Assembly: GCA_963849485.1 (NCBI GenBank)
Contig: CAWKIF010000133.1
Coordinates: 1-64,000, forward strand
Length of the DNA stretch: 64,000 nt
DNA from: CAVTWJ01 sp963849485
GTDB lineage: Bacteria; Oederibacteriota; Muellerivitia; Muellerivitales; Muellerivitaceae
Direction of reading: 5' to 3'
Below the pieces are notes generated by a model. The model was not told where the DNA came from and did no database searches. It saw only the letters and a program-made list of their open reading frames with translations. Made by a program: the position numbers and the translations under genes. Positions 37,523-47,220 of this stretch are shown in pieces (the stretch's first letter is position 1; each line of letters opens with the position of its first letter).

Positions 37523-37704
37523 CCGACCCACTCGGTTAGATCCCGGTTATTGCGATATATGCAAATCCGCAAGACCCATTGAAGTGCCGATGGTTCGAAA
37601 CCAACCCATGGAGACGGCGTGGAGAGTTGGATGTTTTAAAAGTGATATAATCGCATCCGGAATTTTGGATGGGTAAAACTTCCAGTCCGAATATTGAGGG
37701 GAAT

Positions 37705-38816
37705 ATGAAAGAAATTCATGTTATCTTTTGCGTCGTTTTAATCGGCATGTTTCCTTTGGCCTGCCAGAAAACATATACGCTGAGCCCTTTGTCCCCTCCT
37801 GCGGCCACCCCGACACCCACCGCTACTCCCCACTGGCAGTATGTTGGAAACGCCGGGTTTTCCCAGAGCACCGCCGATTACACGTCGCTTTTTGTTTACA
37901 ACGGCGCACCCTACGTAGCTTATTCGGATAATTCCGTCTCGGGCGAACCCACGGTGATGACGTACAACGGGAGTTCTTGGATCCGGTCGGTAGCCCGGGG
38001 TTTACAACCGATCTGGCCGATAATATCTCGCTTTTCATATACAACGGGTCGCCTTATGTGGCCTATGGCGGCAATACGACTGCGCTGAAGTACAACGGAT
38101 CTTCGTGGGCATATGTCGGAAGTCCGGGATTTTCCACCGGCACATCCAACATGACCTCGCTTTATGTCGATAACGGCGTTCCCTACGTCGCTTACTCGGA
38201 TGACTCGCTGAGCGGGAAAGCCACCGTCATGATGTTTAACGGAAGCTCATGGGTGAACGTAGGAAGCGCGGGCTTTTCCTCCGGCGGTATCTGGTTCACA
38301 TCGCTTTACGTTTACAACGGGACGCCTTATGTGGCTTATCAGGATATGGGTAACGGCAACCGGGCCACGGTCATGACGTACAACGGAAGTTCATGGGTGA
38401 ACGTGGGGAACGCGGGGTTTTCGCCGGGACCGGCCTATAGTGAATCGCTTTTCGTTTATAACGGAACGCCCTATCTGGCCTACGCCGATAACGCCGTCGG
38501 CAATAAAGCGACGGTGATGATGTACAACGGAAGTTCTTGGGTCAATGTGGGAACTCCGGACTTTTCCACCGGTTCAGCCAGCAGTCTCTCCCTTTACGTT
38601 TACAACGGTACGCCTTATGTCGGTTATGGGGATGGGATGGCTAATAATGTCGCGGTGATGATGTACACCGGCGGTGCGTGGACGAACGTCGGAAACTCGA
38701 ATTTTACCTCGGGCTGGGTCATGAACGTGTCGCTTGACGTTTACAACGGCACGCCCTACTTGGCTTTCGAAGACGGCGCGAGTTTCGGAAAAGCCTCGGT
38801 GATGGTTTATAAATAG
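37705..38816 (+). CDS. Lipoprotein with seven 47-residue repeats (propeller-like), one frameshift
   Basis: ATG 37705 follows GAGGGG. Lipobox FPLAC, short TP linker (TPTPTATP), then seven repeats with consensus VGNxGFS...SLFVYNGTPYVAY...TVMMYNGSSW. Seven units of this size suggest a beta-propeller displayed on the surface. The frame breaks between the first and second repeats at 37981-37985, where 5 instead of 6 bases separate TGG and GTC. As written it reads as 37669-38088 plus 37977-38816. Ligand unknown. Confidence 0.7.
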
Positions 38817-38894
38817 GGAATGGGTCGCCTTCAAGGCGGTTGTTTTCGACGGATTTTCCTTTTGAAATATCTTCTTCCGATGCGCTATTCGGAT

Positions 38895-39042
38895 TTAACA
38901 GGATGCTGAAAAAGTCCTTATAACGGACTTTTTCCTATTTTACGAACGAGCCACAAATCATAAAATCCATATATTTAGTGGCTCGTTCAATCCTATGGCT
39001 GTCGACAGGGTGCTGAAAAATACTTTTTCAGCACCCTGTTAA
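38895..39042. mobile_element. MITE-like element, 148 bp, 20-bp terminal inverted repeats
   Basis: Ends at 38895-38914 and 39023-39042 are inverted copies matching at 19 of 20 bases (TTAACAGGRTGCTGAAAAAG). Inside are an AAAAAGTCC/GGACTTTTT hairpin and an AACGAGCCAC/GTGGCTCGTT inverted repeat. The right end also folds on itself (16-bp stem, 3-base loop). No coding capacity. The first hairpin may also terminate the upstream gene. Confidence 0.7.
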
Positions 39043-39096
39043 TGAATAAACTCGAACGTGAAGGAATAAAAGCTTCTTCAAACTATTTTGAGACAT

Positions 39097-39133
39097 AAAA
39101 AAAGGCCGCCGCATACAAAACGACGGCCTTTTT
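39097..39133 (-). terminator. Intrinsic terminator of the 39152-39568 gene
   Basis: AAAGGCCG (39101-39108) pairs with CGGCCTTT (39124-39131), with A/T runs on both sides, so it can act on both strands. The same hairpin follows the duplicate gene. Confidence 0.8.
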
Positions 39134-39151
39134 ATTATCAGGCGCGGTTGT

Positions 39152-39568
39152 TTAGGGGAGGGTCTGGGCGAGGGTTAGCAATTGGTGGTTGAGTTGGTCG
39201 AATTGTTTCTGGGTCAATTCGCGCCGGCCGTTGGCCTTGATAAAGGCCATTTTCTGAAGATGAATTTCTTTCATCTTATCCATGAATGCCTTGTGCTGGT
39301 CCTCGGTCAATTTTCCGCTTTTTTTCGCGTCATTCATTCTGTGGAACTGGTCCCCCATATTGAGATCGAACTGGTGCAGGATGGGCCCGGATTTCGACGG
39401 CGTTTGGGAGGTAGGGGCCGGGGCGGGTTGGCTGGCGGGGATCACCACGGCCGCTTTAGGCCATTGAACCTGTTGGGGAACGGGCGTGGGTGGGATGGCG
39501 GCCCCGGCCCCGGAAAAAGAGAAAAGGATCACTGCCCCAAGAACTGAACCGAATAGATATTTCATCAT
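39152..39568 (-). CDS. Small periplasmic hypothetical protein (intact copy)
   Basis: 138 residues. Signal peptide, Pro/Ala/Gln-rich linker, then a helical domain with DQFHRMNDAKKSGKLTEDQ and MKEIHLQKMAFIKANGRREL. The style is like Spy/CpxP-type helical periplasmic proteins, but no LTxxQ motif pair is complete, so the family is unassigned. A frameshifted duplicate lies at 51441-51856. Confidence 0.65.
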   Translation of the reverse strand: MMKYLFGSVLGAVILFSFSGAGAAIPPTPVPQQVQWPKAAVVIPASQPAPAPTSQTPSKSGPILHQFDLNMGDQFHRMNDAKKSGKLTEDQHKAFMDKMKEIHLQKMAFIKANGRRELTQKQFDQLNHQLLTLAQTLP

Positions 39569-39604
39569 TGCCTCCTTAAGATGACATCAAGATAACATAG
39601 TCAA

Positions 39605-39750
39605 TCGGGCAAGGCGGGCGAGAAGTGGGTACTCTTCACGAAGGATAGAAGGAAACAGCCGAGGGATTAAGGCCTGCTCTATTTTCCCTGCTATTTCGAT
39701 TTATACAAAACCGCAATGTTCTATTGAAGTATCGTTGGTTCGAGTCCAAC
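39605..39750 (+). repeat. Remnant of the 37232 gene tail plus downstream DNA
   Basis: 39605-39669 matches the last 60 bp of the 37232-37522 gene (KAGEKW...RRKQPR reading). The next 80 bp also resemble the DNA after that gene, including GTTGGTTCGAGTCCAAC at 39734-39750, which looks like a tRNA T-arm. No gene remains. Confidence 0.7.
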
Positions 39751-39813
39751 GCGGGGACCCGCATTAGGCTGGACTTTTGGCACTCCTATGGGTTCTTCCG
39801 GTAATGATCGCTA

Positions 39814-39839
39814 TTGACACTTTGTGAAATAAGAGTCAA
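39814..39839. promoter_or_regulatory. Shared upstream motif TTGAC-N16-GTCAA
   Basis: An inverted TTGAC/GTCAA pair about 80 bp before the 39917 gene. A related block with TGACTC/GAGTCA occurs at 41375-41398 before the 41462 gene; both follow AATGATC(G/T)(C/T)TATTGAC. Possibly an operator or a shared promoter. Confidence 0.35.
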
Positions 39840-39916
39840 ATGGACATGGTAGGGGAGCGGTTGTTTTTCTGTTTGGCTTGGGAAAACTCGCCGAATGAAA
39901 TTGCGCGAGGCTGCCC

Positions 39917-41326
39917 ATGCGGATCATTCTCACCCTGGTTCTTCTCCCTTTGTTGGCCCTGGCCACCCTTTCCTGCGGTGGTAAAACCGACAACCCCGCC
40001 GCCCCGAATGTTAATTCCAACCCAACGAACACCGCCACATCCTCTTTCACGCCCACCCAAATACCCGTCTTCTCCGTGACATCCTCTACAACCCGAACAC
40101 CCACCCACACCCCGGTCAACACGGCCACCGCCTCTTCCACCGCCACGTCCATTTTTACTTCAATCAACACACCCACCTTTACTGGCACCTCAACCCCTTC
40201 GGCCACCGCAACACCGACCAGCACGTCCGTTTTTACGTCCACAAACACTCCCGCTTTTTCTGCCACCCTTACCCCCACGGCCACCTTGACCCCCGTTAAC
40301 ACCGACACCCCTACCGCCACCTTAACGGCCTCCGACAGCCCCACGGATACGCCCACCCCCACTTCAACGAATTCCGCGACTATTACCGACACCCCGACGA
40401 TTACGACGTCTATAACCCTGACCACCACCTTGACCCCAACCCCGACCGTTACTTCCACTCTTACTGTCACCGACACACCCCAGCCCGGATCGTCCTGGAC
40501 GCCCCGCACCCTCCCCAGTTCCCAGGAATGGTATTCAGTGGCTTATGGGAACGGGGTGTTTGTGGCCATCGCTGCTAGCGGTACGGCGGCGGCGACCTCC
40601 CCGGACGGGGTGACCTGGACGCCCCGAACCCTTCCCAGTTCACAGTCTTGGCAGACCATAACCTTCGGCAACGGGGTGTTCGTGGCGATCGCTTATTACA
40701 GTTCGGTGGCGGCCACCTCCCCGGATGGGATCACCTGGACGACCCAAACCCTTCCCAGCTTTCAAGATTGGTATTCCGTGGGTTTCGGGAATGGCACCTT
40801 TGTGGCGGTCTCTTGGCTCAGTACGGTGGCCGCGACCTCCCCGGACGGGGTCACCTGGACGGCCCAAACCCTCCCCAGCGTCCAAGGTTGGCAGTCCATC
40901 GCCTACGGCAACGGGGTTTTTGTGGCGATCTCCCAAGGTTACGCGGTGGCGGCGACCTCGCCGGATGGGATCACTTGGACGGCCCAGTCCCTCCCCAGTG
41001 AACAGCAATGGATATCTGTGGCTTACGGGAATGGGGTGTTTGTGGCGATCACGCGTGGAAGCGCGATCGCGGCAAGCTCACCGGATGGGATCACCTGGAC
41101 GCCCCGAACCCTCTCCAGTTCACAGGACTGGTATTCGGTGACCTATGGGAACGGGGTGTTTGTGGCGGTTGGCAATTATTGCGCGGTGGCGGCGACCTCC
41201 CCGGACGGGATTGCCTGGACGAACCAAAACCTCCCCAGTTCACAAAATTGGCAGGCCGTCACTTACGGGAATGGGGTGTTTGCGTTGGTTGCTTATTATT
41301 GCGCGGTGGCGGCGACTTCCCCTTGA
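39917..41326 (+). CDS. Lipoprotein with TP linker and seven 40-residue repeats
   Basis: 469 residues from ATG 39917 (GAGG upstream). Lipobox LATLSC. Residues about 35-190 are a Thr/Pro/Ser/Ala linker. Residues 191-469 are seven repeats of exactly 40 residues with consensus SWTPRTLPSSQ.W.SVAYGNGVFVAI..........TSPDG. Seven regular units suggest a propeller of BNR/Kelch type, set out from the surface by the linker. Uniform length and high DNA identity imply recent expansion or ongoing conversion. Function unknown. Confidence 0.75.
   Translation: MRIILTLVLLPLLALATLSCGGKTDNPAAPNVNSNPTNTATSSFTPTQIPVFSVTSSTTRTPTHTPVNTATASSTATSIFTSINTPTFTGTSTPSATATPTSTSVFTSTNTPAFSATLTPTATLTPVNTDTPTATLTASDSPTDTPTPTSTNSATITDTPTITTSITLTTTLTPTPTVTSTLTVTDTPQPGSSWTPRTLPSSQEWYSVAYGNGVFVAIAASGTAAATSPDGVTWTPRTLPSSQSWQTITFGNGVFVAIAYYSSVAATSPDGITWTTQTLPSFQDWYSVGFGNGTFVAVSWLSTVAATSPDGVTWTAQTLPSVQGWQSIAYGNGVFVAISQGYAVAATSPDGITWTAQSLPSEQQWISVAYGNGVFVAITRGSAIAASSPDGITWTPRTLSSSQDWYSVTYGNGVFVAVGNYCAVAATSPDGIAWTNQNLPSSQNWQAVTYGNGVFALVAYYCAVAATSP
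40487..41326 (+). repeat. Seven tandem 120-bp coding repeats
   Basis: Units begin at 120-bp steps without a single indel, each with CTCCCCAGT/CTTCCCAG and GGGAACGGGGTGTTTGTGGC blocks. Confidence 0.9.
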
Positions 41327-41374
41327 GGAGAGGTTGTCCACTGCGGGGACCAGGATTAATCCAATGATCTTTAT

Positions 41375-41398
41375 TGACTCCGGTTGTACTGAGAGTCA
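41375..41398. promoter_or_regulatory. Shared upstream motif TGACTC-N12-GAGTCA
   Basis: Perfect 6-bp inverted repeat 64 bp before the 41462 gene, related to the block at 39814-39839. Confidence 0.35.
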
Positions 41399-41461
41399 CA
41401 GTGATGCTCAGGGGGAACGGTAGGGCCGGACTTTCTGGATTGACGGCCTCCCGAAATCACC

Positions 41462-42252
41462 ATGTTTCGGAGGCGCCCCTTGTGTTTTAAAGTCGGCCGT
41501 TTTTCCGTTCTATTCCCCCTCGCCCTTTGCTTCCTTCTATTCGGTCCCACCCCTTTAAAAGCCCAACAAGCGGAATGTAATGAAACCTTGAGCGCCTGGG
41601 CGAGTGATCCCAGCATGCAGGAGTATCTAAGGACCACGACTGCCATTGCCCCCGGGAAGACCAGCCGCCCGTTTGCGCGGAAATTTCCAAGCCTTCTACC
41701 GGCGGTTCCAGCGGTTCCGGCGGGGGTCTCACTCGCGGGGCAGCAACTCGGGGCGGGCTTCGCGGGGGCCGCGTTAAACGAGATTTTCTCCTCGTCCGGC
41801 GACAACTCCGACCAGAAAAAAAAGAAGATCAAGCGGCTTATGAAAAAGCGAAAATCGGGCATGAGCAGATGATGGGAAAGCAAAAACAGCGGGATGAGGC
41901 CCACCTGATGAAATTCAACCAGGACAAACAGGAGGCCTTGGACGAAATCAAAGGCTCCGGCCACGGGGGGGACGCGCCGGATGATTTGTCCGCCCCGCCC
42001 TATCAATGCGGTGATTGCGAAAGAGGGCTCATCGAATCCGTCCAGAAGGGCCTGGAACGGTCGGCGGACGAAATTGGCTGGGTCCAGGGGGCTTGCCGGT
42101 CTTATTTCAACTGCGTCCAGAAGATCCCCGGCCATTGCGAGGGAACCAACGGCACGGGTTTTTACCTTGACCTACTCGGTTGTACCTCGGTGGAGCAAGT
42201 GAAGGTCCTTTTGAGCGGCGAGAAGGCCCGTTTAGAGGGGAATAAAGAATGA
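41462..42252 (+). CDS. Secreted Cys-rich hypothetical protein, frameshift in an A8 run
   Basis: ATG 41462 with signal peptide ending LKAQQA. The reading frame changes at eight A (41816-41823): adding one A gives DQKKKEDQAAYEKAKIGHEQ and runs into the frame ending at 42252, about 263 residues. The second half has six Cys (CGDC, CRSYFNC, HC, GC), likely disulfides outside the cytoplasm. Without correction it reads as 41462-41872 plus 41869-42252. No family recognised. The next gene's ATG overlaps the stop. Confidence 0.6.
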
Positions 42253-43327
42253 GAAATTTAGGCAATTGGCTGATGGTTCTAATCCTCGCGGCGCCCCTTT
42301 CGCGGGCTCGGTGCCCGAGGAAGCGAAAAAACACATGGCCCTGGGCAGGGCCGCCCTGGAGGAAGGCAAAGACAGCGGGGGATTCAAACAGGCGGCCGCC
42401 GAGTTCGAGGCCGCGGCCGAACTGGCGCCCGATTGGCCCGAACCCCGATATGGTTTGGGAGAGGCCTATGCTCAATTGGGCGATTGGGACAAGGCCATGG
42501 AAAATTACGAGCAATACCTCAAGCTGTCCCCCCATGCCAAGGACGCGGCGAAGGTCAAGAACAAGATCTACAAGATCGAGTACAAGATGAAGGAAGCCCA
42601 GGACGACCCAAACGCCGGGAATAACCTGCTCAAGACCATGGTGGAGATCCCCGCCGGTAAATTCCAGATGGGGGGTGAAGGGAATGCGCCTTTCCCGTTT
42701 GGTTCTTCCTCAGGCCATGAGGTGTGGTTGGACGCCTATTACATCGACAAGTACCTGGTGACCTTTGAGCAATACAACGCCGATTGCGAGGCTGAGGGTG
42801 TGGAAAAACCGGTCGAAAACCTGAAATCCTACGCGCTCCATTATCCCGTCGTGAACATCACTTGGTATGACGCGGACGCCTACTGCAAGCGGGCCGGCAA
42901 GCGGTTGCCGACGGAGGCCGAGTGGGAGAAAGCCGCCCGGGGGGGGACGGACACGGTTTGGTTTTGGGGGAATGAAGAGAAACCGGCGGACCAATACGCC
43001 TGGTACAAGAAGACGACCGTCGAGGCATGCCAGCATCCCGTGGGATTGTTGAAACCCAATCCCTACGGGTTATACGACATGGTGGGCCTCGTCTGGGAAT
43101 GGTGCTCGGACTGGTACGGCATCCATTACTACGACAATAGCCCCAGGGAAAATCCACAGGGGCCCGCGACCTTCGTTTCGGCCGATTGCGTGGGAAAAAT
43201 TATCCGCGGGGGTTGTTGCGCCGCTAAGGACAATCCTTTGGATGACTTAAGGTCGGCCAACCGCAAGTGGATGGATGTGAACAGTAAGGACTTTTTGACG
43301 GGCTGCCGTTGCGCTAAAAGTAAATAA
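42249..43327 (+). CDS. Secreted TPR protein with FGE-like (formylglycine-generating enzyme fold) domain, frameshifted
   Basis: ATG 42249 overlaps the upstream stop and gives the signal peptide MRNLGNWLMVLILAAP. One base is missing near 42286-42301, after which VPEEAKKHMALGRAALE and two TPR units follow. From about residue 125 there is an FGE-sulfatase fold: MVEIPAGKFQMGG, GKRLPTEAEWEKAARGG, LVWEWCSDWY and IIRGG. The catalytic Cys pair of true formylglycine-generating enzymes is not in its usual context, so a binding or other catalytic role is more likely. The TPR part is paralogous to that of the next gene. Confidence 0.75.
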
Positions 43328-43388
43328 TTATTCCGCCCGATTTGGGACAATCGAGGTTTGTTGGATGGGGCGGCGGATCGGAAGGGTC

Positions 43389-44174
43389 ATGAAATATCGG
43401 ATCGTTTACGGGTTGATACTCGGTCTGACGGTTTATTCACAAGCCGCCGCGAAGGTGCCCGAGGAGGCGCGAAAACACCTCACCTGGGGCACGACCGCCC
43501 TGGAGGACGCCCAGGACTATGGGGGTTTCAAAAAGACGGCGGAAGAATACCTGGCCGCGGCGCAATTGGCGCCCCAATGGGCCGATCCCCGCTACTGTTT
43601 GGGCGTGGTCGATTCCAAATTGGGCGATTGGGACAATGCCCTGGAAAATTACAAGCAATACCTCAAGCTGTCCCCCCACGCCAAGGACGCGGATGCGGTC
43701 AAAGCCAAGATTAAACAGATCGAGTTCGCGCGGAACAATCCGATGGCGTCTGATTCCAACGGGTTCGGTACCGGCCTCTCCTCCGAGGAAAAGATTACGA
43801 AAACCGAGATATTCGGGGGTTTGGGCCTCAACCTTGCAAGCCAAGGCGAAATCAAAATAGTTGATTCTGTCTTTCCCGGCGGTCCCGGGGAAAAGGCCGG
43901 GATCAAATCCGGGGACCAAATCGTCAAGATCGGGGATCAAGACGCCGGCCTGATGAGCAATAATGAAGCCGTCAGCCAACTCAGGGGTCGGCCCGGAACC
44001 CAGGTGACCCTCTCGGTCAAACAAAGCGGGAATGAAAAACTCAAGGTGTTCACCCTGACCCGGGCAAAAATCAGCGTTACCACCTACGCGGCCGAAACCT
44101 CCGTCGGAAGCAACGGTTCGCGGACGGTGACAACGCGGAAAACCATGAAGATCATCAACCCGCCGGGAAAATGA
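43389..44174 (+). CDS. Secreted TPR-PDZ protein
   Basis: 261 residues from ATG 43389 (GGAAGGG upstream). Signal peptide ending QAAA, two TPR units (GDWDNALENYKQYLKLSPHA), then a PDZ domain (GLGLNLASQGEIKIVDSVFP; GEKAGIKSGDQIVKIGDQD) and a Thr-rich end. No protease domain, so it is probably an adaptor or scaffold in the periplasm. The TPR half closely matches the preceding gene's, pointing to duplication followed by a swap of the C-terminal domain. Confidence 0.75.
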   Translation: MKYRIVYGLILGLTVYSQAAAKVPEEARKHLTWGTTALEDAQDYGGFKKTAEEYLAAAQLAPQWADPRYCLGVVDSKLGDWDNALENYKQYLKLSPHAKDADAVKAKIKQIEFARNNPMASDSNGFGTGLSSEEKITKTEIFGGLGLNLASQGEIKIVDSVFPGGPGEKAGIKSGDQIVKIGDQDAGLMSNNEAVSQLRGRPGTQVTLSVKQSGNEKLKVFTLTRAKISVTTYAAETSVGSNGSRTVTTRKTMKIINPPGK

Positions 44175-44478
44175 AAAAGGGGCCAACCTCCATCACGACT
44201 GCGTGGAAGCGGGTGCTTTTCAGGGATAGAAGGAAACAGCCGAGGTAATAACGGAATCGTTAGGCTATTCTTCAGCAAGTAATAATGAATTACCGATAGT
44301 CGTTTTTTGTCAGCCCGGGGTCCCCTTTATCAGATCGTCGGTGCCTTCCTTTTGGTATGTCCGGAGCATGGATCGCCCTAGCGCTCAGAGTTTCGTGAAA
44401 TCCCGCCAAAACAATGTATTTGCCCCATTTTTGGTTGTGATATCTTGTCGGGAACAAAAATTTTTAAATTCTTTTTTT
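44175..44478. other. Intergenic region with a 37232-tail remnant
   Basis: 44206-44249 matches the end of the 37232 gene (AGAAGGAAACAGCCGAGG). The rest is AT-rich DNA without a gene, leading to the sigma-factor promoter. Confidence 0.6.
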
Positions 44479-44509
44479 GGAATACTTTCCTTTCCTCCCG
44501 GCACTCTTA
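44479..44509 (+). promoter_or_regulatory. ECF-type promoter motif before the sigma-factor gene
   Basis: GGAATA (44479-44484), 17 bp, CACTCTTA (44502-44509), 34 bp before the TTG start. The same boxes with the same 17-bp spacing occur at 50131-50161 before another gene. Bipartite conservation at fixed spacing suggests recognition by one sigma factor, plausibly the one encoded here. Confidence 0.6.
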
Positions 44510-44542
44510 AGACAGGGAGGCAAAAGGCGGAAGGAACAGGCT

Positions 44543-45127
44543 TTGGACGACCGAACCTTGGTGCAGGGGCTCCTGAAGAAGGACCCGGCGGCCCAGCGGT
44601 ATTTCGACCAAATCTTCCGTCCCAAACTCTACCGCGCCTGTTGCCACCTGTTGGGATATAAGGACGGTGATGCGGAGGATGTGGTGCAGGACACCTTCAT
44701 GGCGGCCCTGCGAGCAGTTACCGCCTTCAGTTCCGGTCCTCCCTCTTTCGCTGGCTTTACCAGATCGCCATGTATAAGAGCTACCGGGTGATCCGGAAGC
44801 GGCGCCGGCAGGTTTCCACCCTTCATGAGGAAATGGAACAACTGGCCGCCCGGGGACACCCTGGAGACATTCCGACGGGAGGCGGAGGAAATGGATCGCA
44901 AGGAGTTGGTGGCGGCCATCCGGGAGGTTCGGGACGGTATGGGCGATCCTTGCCAAACCCTGTTGAAGAAAAGGGACGAGGAGGGGTTGACCTACGGCCA
45001 ATTGGCCGAGGCACTCAAAATTACAGTGGGAACAGTAATGTCGCGGCTGGCCCGGTGCATGGAAACCCTGCCAACCGGCTGGACAAGCGGCGGAAGGGGG
45101 AAAAGCAATGAACCCCTTATTCGATAA
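44543..45127 (+). CDS. ECF-like sigma-70 family RNA polymerase sigma factor, two frameshifts
   Basis: TTG 44543 follows GGAAGGA and fits the promoter spacing. Region 2 reads DDRTLVQGLLKKDPAAQRYF and DAEDVVQDTFMAALRA. One base is missing at 44726-44727, after which QFRSSLFRWLYQIAMYKSY continues region 2. One extra G at 44852-44855 returns to DTLETFRREAEEMDRKEL. Region 4 has the helix-turn-helix LTYGQLAEALKITVGTVMSRL. About 194 residues when repaired. Its stop lies inside the next gene, which looks like its membrane regulator. If the shifts are real the gene is dead. Confidence 0.75.
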
Positions 45128-45759
45128 ATATTTTACCGGTGAACTTACCGATTCCGAAGAATCGGCGCTCGAAGACCAGTTGGTCCAGTCGGAACAATCG
45201 GCCTGGGAATTCGGCCGGCAAGCGGAGGAGATTTACAAACGCTATGGATTGCCTCCCCTAGCCGATCCACCCTTTCCGCAAGAAGGGGTGAAAGCCTCAT
45301 TGGGCAACAAGTGGCTGTGGCTGGCGCTTCTCCTTTTATTGTTGCTGGGGGCCTTTTGGCGGTTCCACCGGCCAAGACCGGCGCCGCCCGTGGAACAACC
45401 GAAAGCCGTGGAGAAAAAACCCGTAGTTCCAGTGAAAAAAACTACGGCCCGGCCGACGGTGGCGGCTTTACCGAGCGCAACCGCCTGTCGCCCCGCCGGG
45501 CGCGGGCAATGAAAAGGAAACGGGCAACAATCTTCGGGTGGTAGTGAACCGGGAAACTGGGGGGTCGGCCACGATCCGGGTCCTCAACGCCCAAGGGCAG
45601 GAGATCCGCCTGCTTTTTAGCGGCAACCTGGGGGCGGGGAAATGGGCCTTTGAATGGGACGGCCGGTCGGGGGCGGGGCGCTTGGTGGACCCGGGGAAGT
45701 ACCGTATTGAGGTGCTGACGGACGGCATTAACCAAAGCAAGGAAGTGAATATTCATTAA
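45108..45759 (+). CDS. Putative membrane anti-sigma-like regulator with FlgD-like Ig domain, one frameshift
   Basis: Starts MNPLFDKYFTGELTDSEESA, like the short cytoplasmic helices of anti-sigma factors, but without zinc-binding His/Cys. One membrane helix (WLWLALLLLLLLGAFW) at about 68-84, a Pro/Lys linker, then a frame change at about 45470-45490 (one base too many). It ends in a FlgD-like Ig domain (RVLNAQGQEIRLLFSG; YRIEVLTDG). The periplasmic Ig domain could sense exported proteins with the same fold; that is inference. Overlaps the sigma gene by 20 bp, which supports a sigma/regulator pair. Confidence 0.6.
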
Positions 45760-45815
45760 AGGTACTGTCGCCTGGTGAAGCTGGAATTTTGAATAAGTGC
45801 GAGAAGGATGATCGA

Positions 45816-47220
45816 GTGAATTATCGAGGCGCAAAACGGCCGATGGCCCTTGATCGAGTGATATTAATGGCGGTGATATTAAGCGCGGCGTCGGCTTTAT
45901 CCGCCACCGAGCTAGTTATTTCCACCGCCGGGTACCAGGATCCCTTGGATAACACGGGCGGGGGTGCCTGGGCCGTCGGAATGGGCCGGGCCTTCGCCGG
46001 CGTCGCCGACGATGCCACGGCCCTTCTCTGGAACCCGGCCGGGCTTTCGTCCCTCCCCAACCTTGCAATTATCCCTCAACCACAGTAGTTGGCTTTCCCA
46101 GACCTTCCAGGAGATCCTGCTGGTGGGTTTTCCGGTGGGCCGTATTGGTGGGGTGGGTTTAACCGTCAATTACACCGGATATGGTTCCTTCGACGGAAGG
46201 GATGCCGAGGGCTTTTCCCAAGGGAGCTATGGCGCCAACCAAATGGGGTTGGGCTTCGGTTGGGGCAAAAAAGTCCTGGGGGACCTGGCCTTCGGGTTTT
46301 CCTTCCTGGCGGAAGAGCAAAACATGGCGGGGTACGCCCATTCCCTTTTGGGCGTCGACGGGGGCTTTCTGTTGCGCACGAAAACCGGGTGGGGAATCGG
46401 CCTTTCCTATGAGAACCTGGGCCTTGGGCCGACCAGCCTGGCCCTGAACTCTTCCGCCCGGTTGGGATTCTCGAAATTATTCAGAGATAGGGACGGCACC
46501 TCCTTTCTTTTGGCCTTGAGCGGCGAGATGGAACCCGAGAGCGTCTCATCGGCCCAGGCGGGTATGGAATTCACTTATCAGTCGGCCGTCATGGCCAGGG
46601 CGGGGTATGACTATTCGATCGACCAAACCGGATATACCGGGTTCCAGGGTTTAACCCTGGGCGTTGGTTTTGCCCTCGATTCTCTTCGTGTGGATTACGC
46701 CTATGAGCCTTTTGGGGAGCTGGGCAATACGAACATGGTCAGCTTGAGTTATGTTTTCGGGACCAACACCCCGAAGACCCCCCAGCCCACACGAACCCCG
46801 GTTTACACTCAACCCCTCCAGTCAGTTGCCCCCCACATAGCGCCCGCCCCGGTGACGGTTTTTGCTCCGGCGCCCACTCCGGCGACCCAGGTCATGCCCC
46901 AAGTGGTACCGCAAGCCGTGGGCGCGGATAGCTCCGCCAAAAAAATCATCACCATGGAGTTCGACGTGCCGGCCGGGGGCGCCGTCCAACAGGCGCAGAC
47001 CTTGGAGAAAGCGGGACAATTCAATGACGCCGCCAACCTTCTCAAGGACGACCTCAGAAAGACCCCCGGCGACGCCGGGGATTGGAGGGAATTGGGCAAC
47101 GTCTATTTCAGAATGGGCCACAAAACCTCCGCCATTTATTGCTTCGGGGCCTACCTAAGGCTCAAGCCCGGCGACCAGGCCTTGGCCGACTGGCTGGCCA
47201 AGTACCAGGCGCAACCATGA
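45816..47220 (+). CDS. PorV/UPF0164-like outer-membrane barrel with C-terminal TPR, one frameshift
   Basis: GTG 45816 follows AAGGA at 7 bp. After a signal peptide the family opening is clear: AWAVGMGRAFAGVADDATA and LLWNPAGLSSLPN. An extra C at 46061-46062 breaks the frame; the barrel continues LQLSLNHSSWLSQTFQEI. Barrel strands run to YVFG (about residue 310), then a Pro/Thr/Val linker and a TPR (WRELGNVYFRMGHKTSAIYC). PorV-type barrels take part in type IX secretion in Bacteroidota. The gene's stop overlaps the start of a secreted protein with a sorting-type end, a natural cargo candidate. Confidence 0.7.

Larger units (their letters stand above)
39074..39669. repeat. Segmental duplication, copy 1 (about 595 bp)
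   Basis: Covers a terminator, the 39152-39568 gene and a fragment of the 37232 gene's tail. Copy 2 lies at 51361-51957 with the same order and few differences. Confidence 0.85.
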
